A stretch of DNA of 56,855 bases from Deltaproteobacteria bacterium (GTDB lineage: Bacteria; Myxococcota_A; Polyangia; HGW-17; JAJRWW01): assembly GCA_029938605.1 (NCBI GenBank), contig JAOZUO010000037.1:1-56855 (forward strand), read 5' to 3'. Below, piece by piece: positions 42,923 to 50,490 of this stretch. The notes below the pieces were generated by a model, which saw only the letters and a list, made by a program, of their open reading frames with translations, searched no databases and had not been told where the DNA came from. The number at the start of each line of letters is the position of its first letter. The stretch's first letter is position 1. The position numbers and the translations under genes are program-made.

Positions 42923-43587
42923 TCCGCCAAATCCTCTCTGACGATGGTCCGGGGTCCTGCGCCGCCGGCCGGCCGCCAGTCCTTCGCGTCCATGTTCACT
43001 TCGTACAGATCGGTTTGTCCCAGCGCCTTGAGCCGCTCCCAGATCAGGTGCCAGGCGCAGTCCACGTCGTCGCTGATCTCACACTTGCCGTTGGTGGAGC
43101 CGCCGCAGGGGCCGTTCATGATGCGCTTGGAGCAGCGCGCGATGGGACAGATTCCACCGGTGATGCCCAGCACACAGTTGCCGCAGCCGGCGCAGCGCTC
43201 GGACCAGACCCCCGCCCGCTCCGAGGCGCCCATGAACATCGTGTTTAACGCCGGCAGGACCGGCTTGTCCTTGTAGCGTCGCGCCAACTCCTGGACTCCG
43301 GCACCGCAGGCCATGGACAGGATGGCGTCCGCGCCACCGACGAGCTGGGACAGCTCCTCTACATACTCCGGATCGCACTGGCGCTCCAGGGTGTGCTCGG
43401 TGATCTGGACGGACTTGCCGCCCTTGAGAAAGGTCATATTCAGGGCCGAGGCCAGGAGCCCGACCTCCTTGCGTCCACCGGCCGCACAGACCGTGACGCA
43501 CTCGTTGCAGCCCACGAGAAGGATTCGGTCAAAGGAGGCGACCGATTCGACGATCTCCTCAAGTGGTTTTCGTTCCGCAGTGATCAT
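42919..43587 (-). CDS. metV: MetV, zinc/Fe-S partner of MetF
   Basis: A 222-residue MTHFR C-terminal-type protein. The N-terminal half is a Rossmann-like domain (RILLVGCNECVTVCAAGG, ILSMACGAGVQEL). The C-terminal half has the Cys-rich block CAGCGNCVLGITGGICPIARCSK and GPCGGSTNGKCE typical of MetV. In MetFV enzymes this subunit holds Fe-S or zinc and is needed for activity and for contact with electron donors. It is coupled to metF by a 4-base overlap and lies 28 bp after mvhD. Confidence 0.92.
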   Translation of the reverse strand: MITAERKPLEEIVESVASFDRILLVGCNECVTVCAAGGRKEVGLLASALNMTFLKGGKSVQITEHTLERQCDPEYVEELSQLVGGADAILSMACGAGVQELARRYKDKPVLPALNTMFMGASERAGVWSERCAGCGNCVLGITGGICPIARCSKRIMNGPCGGSTNGKCEISDDVDCAWHLIWERLKALGQTDLYEVNMDAKDWRPAGGAGPRTIVREDLAE

Positions 43588-43615
43588 CTTGGTGTTCCTC
43601 TCCTTGGCGGCGGCT

Positions 43616-44092
43616 TTATTTGGCGGCTTTGGCCGAAGCCTTTGTTTGGGCTCGAGCCGGGGCCGGCTTACCTCCCCTGATGGGGGAGGGGCCCAGCGCG
43701 CGGATTTTTTCGGTTATCTCCGTGGCCACTTCGGCGAACCGATCTCCCATACCCGCCGACATCAACACCATCTCGATTCGTTCTTTTTCGATGCCGATCT
43801 CTTCGATCAGCTTCTGCACCTGGGTCACCCTGCGGGCCGCCCTGGTGTTGCCGTTGTTAAAGTGGCAGTCACCTTCGAGACAGCCGGCCACGTACACGCC
43901 GTCGGCGCCTTTTTCAAAGGCACGGAGCAGGTGTAGGGCGTCTACTTTGCCCGAGCAGGGCACCCGAACGATCTTCACGTTCGCCGGATAGCTCAGGCGC
44001 TGGGCGCCGGCCTGATCCGCCGCCGTGTAGGCACAGTAGTGGCAACAGAAGGCTACGATGACAGGTTCAAATTGGGGCGTGGGTTCAGACAT
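43616..44092 (-). CDS. mvhD: MvhD-like [2Fe-2S] electron-transfer subunit
   Basis: A 158-residue protein with the MvhD cysteine set: VIVAFCCHYCAYTAAD, IVRVPCSGKVD and VAGCLEGDCHFNNGN. In methanogens MvhD links a hydrogenase or formate dehydrogenase to HdrA; here no hydrogenase is nearby, so another donor or acceptor must dock. The Ala/Lys-rich C-terminal tail (PAPARAQTKASAKAAK) is an addition to the usual ~140 residues. The start overlaps the hdrA stop (TAATG). Confidence 0.92.
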   Translation of the reverse strand: MSEPTPQFEPVIVAFCCHYCAYTAADQAGAQRLSYPANVKIVRVPCSGKVDALHLLRAFEKGADGVYVAGCLEGDCHFNNGNTRAARRVTQVQKLIEEIGIEKERIEMVLMSAGMGDRFAEVATEITEKIRALGPSPIRGGKPAPARAQTKASAKAAK

Positions 44093-47000
44093 TAGGCCGT
44101 TATCCTTTCCAGGAGCCCTTCCAGCTTGGCGAGGATCTGGTCATCGTCGAACTGCTGGAGTTGGATCGCCTTGGCCGGACACTCCGCGGCGCAGATGCCG
44201 CAGCCGTGGCACAGGGCGGGATCGATCTCCGAGTTCCCATCGGCATTGATGAAGGGCACTCCGTAGGGGCAGGCTCGTACGCACACCAGGCAGGCCGCGC
44301 AGCGGCTCGCCTCCACACGCGCGACGGCGGCACCCAGGTTGATCTCCCCTCGGGCGAGCAGGGTCTGGACCCGAGACGCGGCAGCCTGGGCTTGCGCCAC
44401 GGACTCTTTGATGGACTTGGGGCTGTGGGCCGTGCCCGCCACGTAGAAGCCCAGGGTGGGCAGGTCCACGGGGCGGAGCTTGATGTGGTCCTCGAGCAGG
44501 TAGCCGTCTTCGGTGCGCGGCAGTCGGAAGATGCGCGCGAGCTCCTCGGTCCCTTCGTCGTCGGCGATGAAGCCGGTGGAAAGCAGTACCCGATCGGCGT
44601 GCATGGACAGGTCGTCGGCGAGGATCGGGTCGTGGAAGGTGACCTTCACCTTGTCGTCGACCGGTTCCACCTGGGGCGGGTTTTCGGGGTCGTAGCGCAC
44701 GAAGATCACGCCCCGTCGCCGGGCCTCCTGGTAGGCGTCCTCCTGCATGCCGATGGTGCGCATGTCCCGGTAGAGCACCCAGATGCTCGCCGCGGGATTC
44801 ACGTCGAGGATGCGTAGGGCGTTTTTGATCGATGACTGACAACAGATCCGCGAGCAGGCCGGGTTCTCCTTGGTGCGAGATCCAGCGCACTGGATCATCA
44901 CGACCTTGGACCAGGTCTTCACCGTGTCGGTGTCGTCTTCGAGGAGGGACTCGATGTCGTGCTGGGTGGAGACCGCGTCGTGCTCGCCGAGCATATACAC
45001 AGACGGTCGGTTGGCCAGGGCCCCGGTGGCCAGGACGGTGGCGCCGTGCGTAATCTGTCGGTAGAAGAGCTGCGGACCCACCTGCATACCGGTGGTGAAC
45101 TTACCCGGCATACCGCCGTGGTCAACGATGAGGGCGCCGGTGTAAACCTGGATTTTGTCGTGGCCCTCGGTGGCGGCCACGAGGTGCTCGATCTGCGTGC
45201 GCACGTCCTCGCCCTCGAGAGTACGGCGTAGGTTTCGCGCCTCGCCGCCGAGCTCGTTTTCGCGCTCCGCCAGGTGCACCTTGAAGCCCTGGCCCGCCAG
45301 GGAGAGGGCCGCGGACATGCCGGCCACGCCACCACCCACCACCAGTACGTCCTGACTCATGGGCAGGGTTTGGTCCGCCAGGGGCTTGGACTGCCGAACG
45401 GCTGCCACCCCCATCTGGATCAGCTCCCGTCCCTTGGCCGTGGCCAGCTCGGGGGCGTCCCGGTGTACCCAGGCGTCCTGGTCCCGCAGGTTGGCGATGT
45501 CCACCAGGTAGCGGTTGAGACCGGCCTTGCGCAGCAGATCCTGGAAGCGGGTGAGGTGGGTGCGGGGGGAGCACCCGCCGATGACCACGCGGTTGAGCTT
45601 TTGCTCGACGATGGTCTCTCGTATGTGCTCCATGGACTCGGCACTACAGCCGTAGCCCACGTTCTCGCTGTGGGTCACGTCGCCGAGGGTTTGGGCGTGG
45701 GACACCAGATTGTCGACATCCACGACGCCGCCGATGTTTTCTCCGCACTCGCAGACGAACACGCCCACGCGGACGGGCTCGTCGTCGATCTTGCGCTCGG
45801 GGGGCAGCTCCTCGGTGGGGGAGGCGTCCGGGGTCACGCCCACATGGGTGGCGGCCATGCACGCCGCGGCGCTAGCTTGCACCATGGTTTCCGGGATGTC
45901 CTTGGGGCCCTCGAAGAGGCCCGCCACGTAGACGCCGGCCCGGGAGGTGGAGACGGGGTGGAAGCTGTCAGTGAGGGCGAAGCCGTGAGCGTTCAGGTCC
46001 ACCTTGAGCTGGTCGGCCAGGGTCCGGATGTCTTCGGGGATGAAGAATCCGGTGGACAGCACCACCATGTCGAAGCCCTCGGTGACGAAGGTGTCACTCT
46101 CTTCGGGCAGGTACCGCAACTGGAGAGCGCCGGTCTCACCGGCCTGTAGATTCTGGGTGCGGCAGCGGACGAAGCGGACCTCGTCTGTGTCCTTGGAACG
46201 CTGGTAGTAGGCCTCGTAACCCTTGCCCGAGGTGCGGATGTCCATGTTGAAGATGGTGGTCTCGATGTCGGTACCGAACCGCTCCTTGGTGACAATGGCC
46301 TCTTTGATGGCGAACATGCAGCAGGCGCTCGAGCAGTAGGAGACGCCCTGGTCCGCTTGCCGGGCGCGTGAGCCCACGCACTGGAGCCAGGCGACCTTCT
46401 TTGGGGCCTGACCGTTGGAGGGGCGTAGGAGCTTGCCTCCGGTGGGGCCCGAGGCCGATAGAAGCCGCTCGTACTCGAGGCTGGTCAACACGTCCGGTTG
46501 CTCGGAGTAGCCGAGGGCGGCGATGGGGGACGGATCGTATACTTCGGCCCCCGGCGCCAGGACGATGGACCCGAAGGTTTCGGTGACGGTGGTGATCTTG
46601 TCGTCGATGACGATGGCACCTACAGGGCAGCTTTTCACCAGCGCGTCCACGTCGGCGCATTGCTCCATATTGATGGAGTAGGCCTGCGGAATCGCCTGGG
46701 GATAGCGCATACAGGTGGGCGCGCGGTGGTCGAGGCCCGGGGTGAAGGACACGCATTCGGGGTGGTCCCGTAGGCAGTCGCCACAGGCGGTGCACCGGTC
46801 GATGTCGATGTGGCGCGGCGTGGTGGTGAGGGTTACCTCGAACGCCCCCTGCTCGCCCTTGGTCGCCTCCACCCGGGTCATGGTCCGGAGATCGATGCGA
46901 TGGGCGCGGCCAGCCTGCGACAAGTTTGGCGACAGGGTGCACAGGTCGCAGTTGTTGGTGGGGAAGGTCCGGTCGAGCTGGGTCATCAGGCCGCCGATGG

Positions 47001-47130
47001 ACACCGCTTTGTCCACCAGCACCACGTCCCGTCCCGACTCCGCGAGGTCCAACGCAGTGCGCATGCCGCCCATGCCGCCGCCCACCACCAACACCTTGCC
47101 TTCGGACTGGTTACTTTGAGGATGCGTCAT
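44092..47130 (-). CDS. hdrA: Double HdrA (two flavin modules)
   Basis: A 1012-residue long-form HdrA with two HdrA-like halves. First half: FAD loop VLVVGGGMGGMRTAL, CDLCTLSPNL, CTACGDCLRDHPEC, CVGSRARQ...YCSSACC. Second half: DVLVVGGGVAGMSAALSLA, CAGSRTKENPACSRICC. It ends in two ferredoxin clusters, CAACLVCVRACPYG and CHGCGICAAECPAK. The middle has VFVCECGENIGGVVDVDNL, the HdrA-specific linker. Such double HdrAs occur in sulfate reducers and acetogens and are expected to hold two FAD and several [4Fe-4S]. It is the hub of the complex with HdrB, HdrC and MvhD. Confidence 0.93.
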   Translation of the reverse strand: MTHPQSNQSEGKVLVVGGGMGGMRTALDLAESGRDVVLVDKAVSIGGLMTQLDRTFPTNNCDLCTLSPNLSQAGRAHRIDLRTMTRVEATKGEQGAFEVTLTTTPRHIDIDRCTACGDCLRDHPECVSFTPGLDHRAPTCMRYPQAIPQAYSINMEQCADVDALVKSCPVGAIVIDDKITTVTETFGSIVLAPGAEVYDPSPIAALGYSEQPDVLTSLEYERLLSASGPTGGKLLRPSNGQAPKKVAWLQCVGSRARQADQGVSYCSSACCMFAIKEAIVTKERFGTDIETTIFNMDIRTSGKGYEAYYQRSKDTDEVRFVRCRTQNLQAGETGALQLRYLPEESDTFVTEGFDMVVLSTGFFIPEDIRTLADQLKVDLNAHGFALTDSFHPVSTSRAGVYVAGLFEGPKDIPETMVQASAAACMAATHVGVTPDASPTEELPPERKIDDEPVRVGVFVCECGENIGGVVDVDNLVSHAQTLGDVTHSENVGYGCSAESMEHIRETIVEQKLNRVVIGGCSPRTHLTRFQDLLRKAGLNRYLVDIANLRDQDAWVHRDAPELATAKGRELIQMGVAAVRQSKPLADQTLPMSQDVLVVGGGVAGMSAALSLAGQGFKVHLAERENELGGEARNLRRTLEGEDVRTQIEHLVAATEGHDKIQVYTGALIVDHGGMPGKFTTGMQVGPQLFYRQITHGATVLATGALANRPSVYMLGEHDAVSTQHDIESLLEDDTDTVKTWSKVVMIQCAGSRTKENPACSRICCQSSIKNALRILDVNPAASIWVLYRDMRTIGMQEDAYQEARRRGVIFVRYDPENPPQVEPVDDKVKVTFHDPILADDLSMHADRVLLSTGFIADDEGTEELARIFRLPRTEDGYLLEDHIKLRPVDLPTLGFYVAGTAHSPKSIKESVAQAQAAASRVQTLLARGEINLGAAVARVEASRCAACLVCVRACPYGVPFINADGNSEIDPALCHGCGICAAECPAKAIQLQQFDDDQILAKLEGLLERITA

Positions 47131-47145
47131 ATTCTACCTCGCGCC

Positions 47146-48018
47146 CTACAGGCCGGCCATGTCCAGGATGGCCGGCAGGCGGTGCTCCCATCCGTGGGTT
47201 TGAAGGAGCACTCCCTGGGTCACGCTCCCGAGCGCCTGCACGATCTCAGCAGCGATCTTCACCGCCTCGGACTCGCGGTCCGCCGCCTTCTTGATCCGTT
47301 GAATCAGCGCGTCGGACACATGGGCGCCGGCGTCGTTGCGGGCCAGGTACCGCGCCACAGCCACGGACTTAATCAGGAACACGGCGGCGATGATGGGCAC
47401 GCCCAGCTCGCCGAGCTTCTTCAGGGGGCCGGCACAGGCTTGTACGTCGAATACCGGCGGTGTGATCACGAAGGTGGCGCCGGCGGCAAGCTGGGCCTTG
47501 ACGGCCTCGAGGGCTTCATCGAAGGGGGCGCCGTCGGCCAGGGAGGCCAGCGCGCAGCCCGTGTTGAAGAAGGGGCGACCGTCCAGGTCCGCGCTGCCAA
47601 GGTCCTTGCCCTCTTGGAGGGTGGCGATGGCGTTGAGCAGCCCCGCCTCGTCGAGGTCGAAGACCGGCTTCGCGTCTCGGTGGTCGCTCTGGGCCATGTC
47701 CGCGGACGGGACCACAATCAGGTTCTGTACTCCGAGCACGTGCGCCGCGAGCAGGTCGCCCTGCAGCGCCATGCGGTTCTTGTCCCGGCAGTAGACGGCG
47801 ATGATCGCCTCGAGGCCCTGCTGCTGGAGCAGCACGCCCCCAGCGAGGGCGGACAATCGCATGATGCCGTTGTCCATGTCGGGCACCAAGACCGCGTCCA
47901 CCCGCCCCTTGAGCCGGCGGCCGTCGTTGACGAGCCGAGAGATATCGACGCCCTTGGGGGTGTGCATCTCCGCCAGCACGACGAATTCTTTTGCTGTCAG
48001 CCGTTTAAGAAAGCTCAT
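47146..48018 (-). CDS. MetF-like paralogue between hdrB and hdrA
   Basis: A 290-residue MTHFR-fold protein, clearly related to MetF but diverged: EMHTPKGVDISRLV, RVDAVLVPDMDNGIMRLSAL, AVYCRDKNRMALQGDLLAA, GVQNLIVVPSAD, AGATFVITPPVFDV and IIAAVFLIKSVAVARYLARN. It retains the CRDKNRMALQ flavin/folate-type strand (cf. TRDRNRLAMQ in the metF product) but SGDHP is replaced by VPSAD. It lies inside the hdr gene run. It may act on another folate or pterin, or be a structural or regulatory partner of MetF. Confidence 0.85.
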   Translation of the reverse strand: MSFLKRLTAKEFVVLAEMHTPKGVDISRLVNDGRRLKGRVDAVLVPDMDNGIMRLSALAGGVLLQQQGLEAIIAVYCRDKNRMALQGDLLAAHVLGVQNLIVVPSADMAQSDHRDAKPVFDLDEAGLLNAIATLQEGKDLGSADLDGRPFFNTGCALASLADGAPFDEALEAVKAQLAAGATFVITPPVFDVQACAGPLKKLGELGVPIIAAVFLIKSVAVARYLARNDAGAHVSDALIQRIKKAADRESEAVKIAAEIVQALGSVTQGVLLQTHGWEHRLPAILDMAGL

Positions 48019-48061
48019 TCGTTCCCTTTCCTGTGCGTGCCCGTAGGGGACCCGTCACGCC

Positions 48062-48946
48062 TCATTTGATCTTCTCGATGACTGCGTCCCGGTTGATGGT
48101 CGAGATGGCGGCGACCTGCTCGGCCGGAGCGCCCAAGCAGAGCGCGAGCAGCTGATTGTAATCAAAGACGGGGATGTTGTAGGTCTCCTCGCCAGCCTCC
48201 GAGAGCGGCTTTTGTTGGACGTCCATCCACATGAGGCAGGTGATGCAGGACACGACGATGAAGTCGGCCTTGGTCTCGGTTTTGATGGCGTCCAGCTTGG
48301 ACTTCAGGAAGTTGTGGGCAGCGGGGGCGTCGGCCTTGTGGAAGCCACCCGCGCCGCCGCAGCACTGGTACTCAAGGCTATAGTGTTCCACCGTGGCGCC
48401 CAGAGCTTCGAGCAGGTCCGGCAGCACGTGGGGCGGCCCCTTATCGGGCTCGAAGCCCACCACTTCGCTGGGATACAGCGTGTGACAGGGGAACTGCACG
48501 ATGCCGTGCAATCCCTTGAGGCTCTTAGTGATGGTTTTGGAGATCTTGTCTACGCCCACGTCGTTGTACAGCACGTCCATCATGTGGCGGACCTTGGACT
48601 CGCCCTTGAAGCTCCGTCCGCCCTTGGCGAGGAGCTCATTGGTTCGCGTGAGCTTCTTTGGGTCCTTGAGCAAGTGGCTACCCATGGACAGGGAGCTGTA
48701 GCAGGATCCGCACTGCACGGCGAGGTCCAAGCCCTCGGCCTCGCCCAAGGAGAGATTCCAGGCGTTGGTGGCCAGTTGGGCGTCCTCGTCGGCGGAGGGG
48801 AAGGTGCCGAATGCCGGGCAGCAGACGAAGCCGGGCAGGTCCACCAGGTCCACGCCGAGTTGGGGCATGGATTTGCGGATGGCGTGCTCCACATCCGGGC
48901 GAAGTGCCGGGGTATTGCAACCGAGAAACAAACCGTACTTTGACAT
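48062..48946 (-). CDS. hdrB: HdrB, CCG-domain heterodisulfide reductase subunit
   Basis: A 294-residue subunit with two cysteine-rich CCG domains. First: FLGCNTPALRPDVE, FVCCPAFGTF, VQCGSCYSSLS. Second: FPCHTLYPSEV, YQCCGGAGGFHK, VSCITCLMWMDV. In methanogens these bind the non-cubane [4Fe-4S] pairs that reduce the CoM-S-S-CoB disulfide; in bacteria the substrate is unknown. It follows hdrC by 11 bp. Confidence 0.93.
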   Translation of the reverse strand: MSKYGLFLGCNTPALRPDVEHAIRKSMPQLGVDLVDLPGFVCCPAFGTFPSADEDAQLATNAWNLSLGEAEGLDLAVQCGSCYSSLSMGSHLLKDPKKLTRTNELLAKGGRSFKGESKVRHMMDVLYNDVGVDKISKTITKSLKGLHGIVQFPCHTLYPSEVVGFEPDKGPPHVLPDLLEALGATVEHYSLEYQCCGGAGGFHKADAPAAHNFLKSKLDAIKTETKADFIVVSCITCLMWMDVQQKPLSEAGEETYNIPVFDYNQLLALCLGAPAEQVAAISTINRDAVIEKIK

Positions 48947-48957
48947 CGCTATCCCCG

Positions 48958-49467
48958 TTATCCCTTGAACATGTAGTCGTTGTTGCTCACGACGTCGGTG
49001 GCCATGAGCATGTCCTGGTATCCCTTGAGCATCTCCGGGTACTTGTCGATGGTGGGCAGCTCGCCCAGCCCCACCGACGCGCGCAAGGCGACGGCCTTGG
49101 ACACGGGCTGGGTGTAGCCCTCCTTGTAGAGCTCCACGATGGACGGCGGGATCCGGGTCTCGTCGTTTCTGACCTGCCAGCGACGGATGGCGAGCCCCAG
49201 CTCAAAGGGGCGCACGCCCATGGGGCAGACCTCTTCGCACCTGGAGCAGCTTACGCAGCTCCAGGGGGTGTCCTCGTCGAGCAGCTCGTCTTCGAGGCCC
49301 AGCAGCACGAGCCGCGCCAGGCGGCGGATGAGCAGAGGGGGACTCGCGTTGGAGGCGGGGCACACGGAGATACAGCTCCCACAGTTGAAGCAGAACCTGA
49401 TGTCTTCGCTGTCGAAGACGTCCTTCCACATATCTGGAATGACTTCTGACTGTTCTAGGTCAATCAT
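48958..49467 (-). CDS. hdrC: HdrC, bis-[4Fe-4S] subunit
   Basis: A 169-residue ferredoxin-like subunit with CFNCGSCISVCPASN and CVSCSRCEEVCPMGV, the two clusters that connect HdrA to HdrB. The rest is helical (PFELGLAIRRWQV, VELYKEGYTQPVSKAVAL). The start overlaps the stop of the TPR gene by four bases. Standard size for HdrC. Confidence 0.93.
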   Translation of the reverse strand: MIDLEQSEVIPDMWKDVFDSEDIRFCFNCGSCISVCPASNASPPLLIRRLARLVLLGLEDELLDEDTPWSCVSCSRCEEVCPMGVRPFELGLAIRRWQVRNDETRIPPSIVELYKEGYTQPVSKAVALRASVGLGELPTIDKYPEMLKGYQDMLMATDVVSNNDYMFKG

Positions 49468-50060
49468 TGCTGGCTCCTGTCTCTCGTCGTGGATCGGAGC
49501 GCTGTCCGGATCCGTTGTAGGCGTGCCCGATCGGCGCTGCTGTCGGCGTGGTCGAGCTCGTCGTCCAGGTGGAGGATCTCCGCCATCAGCTCCCGGCTGC
49601 GCTCGAGTTGGTTCAGTCCTTCGTGGGCGGTCACCTGTGCCAGTAGCAGGGCGCGGCGACGCTCGAGATCTCCGGGCTCTACCAGGGGCAAGGCCGTGTC
49701 GAAATGCGCCAGGGCCTGGTCAAAGTGAGCCCAGTCCGATTCGAGGCAACCGAGCTCGGCCAGGGCGAGCATACGCCCTTGGACGAAGCTGATGCTCTCG
49801 GCCAACTCGTGGGCCGCCTCGAGGAGCTGGTGGGCCGTGCGCCAGCGCAGGGTCTTGTAGACCTTGGCCAGGTGGATCATCGTGATGCACTCCCAACGCG
49901 ACTGTTTGAAGTGGCGGACCTGTACGAGTAGCTCCCAGAGGATCCGAGCGGCCTCTTCGGGCTGACCCGACTCCGCCTTGAGCTTCGCCTCGAGGGTTTC
50001 ACGCATCTGCTCCACGTCTGTAGCGCTCACGGTGGCGCTGAAGTCGACGGCCCACTCCAT
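49464..50060 (-). CDS. TPR-like protein, first gene of the Hdr-MetFV operon
   Basis: A 198-residue all-helical soluble protein with about four TPR-like units (PEEAARILWELLVQVRHF, WECITMIHLAKVYKTL, FVQGRMLALAELGCLES, FDQALAHFDTALPLVEPGD). The ATG at 50060 has CCGGAGACG just upstream and lies ~64 bases after the start predicted from the sigma54 promoter. It is coupled to hdrC by overlap. Perhaps an assembly or scaffolding protein for the Hdr complex. No family name recognised. Confidence 0.72.
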   Translation of the reverse strand: MEWAVDFSATVSATDVEQMRETLEAKLKAESGQPEEAARILWELLVQVRHFKQSRWECITMIHLAKVYKTLRWRTAHQLLEAAHELAESISFVQGRMLALAELGCLESDWAHFDQALAHFDTALPLVEPGDLERRRALLLAQVTAHEGLNQLERSRELMAEILHLDDELDHADSSADRARLQRIRTALRSTTRDRSQQ

Positions 50061-50134
50061 GGACGTCTCCGGTTCCTGTTGCGGTCCTGTCTAAGGAGAC
50101 AGCGGCCGCGACGATTATTCTCCGTAGCCGGCTA

Positions 50135-50150
50135 AGCAGGGACCGTGCCA
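50135..50150 (-). promoter_or_regulatory. Sigma54 (-24/-12) promoter of the Hdr-MetFV operon
   Basis: Read on the minus strand, 50150-50135 is TGGCACGGTCCCTGCT. The -24 GG (50149-50148) and -12 GC (50137-50136) are exactly 12 bases apart, first G to G, as sigma54 requires, and the -24 box TGGCAC is perfect. The predicted start is at about 50124, in front of the TPR gene. A divergent NtrC-type activator gene begins 340 bp away, giving a natural regulator. Confidence 0.75.
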
Positions 50151-50208
50151 CTTTCGGGGAGCCAGAAATGGGATGCGCTAACGATTGATAATTGCAGTGG
50201 GCGATTGA

Positions 50209-50364
50209 GGGCCCGCCGCAAAATAACTAGATCGCCCAGAACGCCGCTGCATCCCGGCTCGCTTCGTTGCTTCTCGTTGCATATCAATAAGTATGCGCCT
50301 CGGCGCGCCTCGCGAGGTTCGCGCTTCGGCGCTCTGAATCGAGTATTTATTTTGCGGCGGCCCC
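50209..50364. repeat. Palindromic MITE/REPIN-like element
   Basis: GGGCCCGCCGCAAAATAA at 50209-50226 is matched in inverse orientation at 50347-50364 (17 of 18). The arms extend weakly inward to CAGAACGCC / CAGAGCGCC-type matches. The centre has more GC-rich palindromes (GCGCCTCGCGAGG). The 156-bp unit could fold as a long hairpin. It sits in the spacer between the sigma54 promoter and the activator gene, where enhancer sites would be expected. No coding frame inside is credible. Confidence 0.6.
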
Positions 50365-50490
50365 TGAGCTGTTAGCAGCAAATAATTTATTCTGGCTGTA
50401 TTTATAAGGGCGATACTGTCGCATCCTGCGCCAGTGGAGCATTTACTGTTGCGTCGTGCGTCATATGCAGCGACACTCTATAGAGAGACC

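Noticed and set aside
50145-50375. Small open frames in the spacer ahead of the activator gene
   Set aside because: They run through a palindromic repeat element and have no ribosome site or conserved residues.
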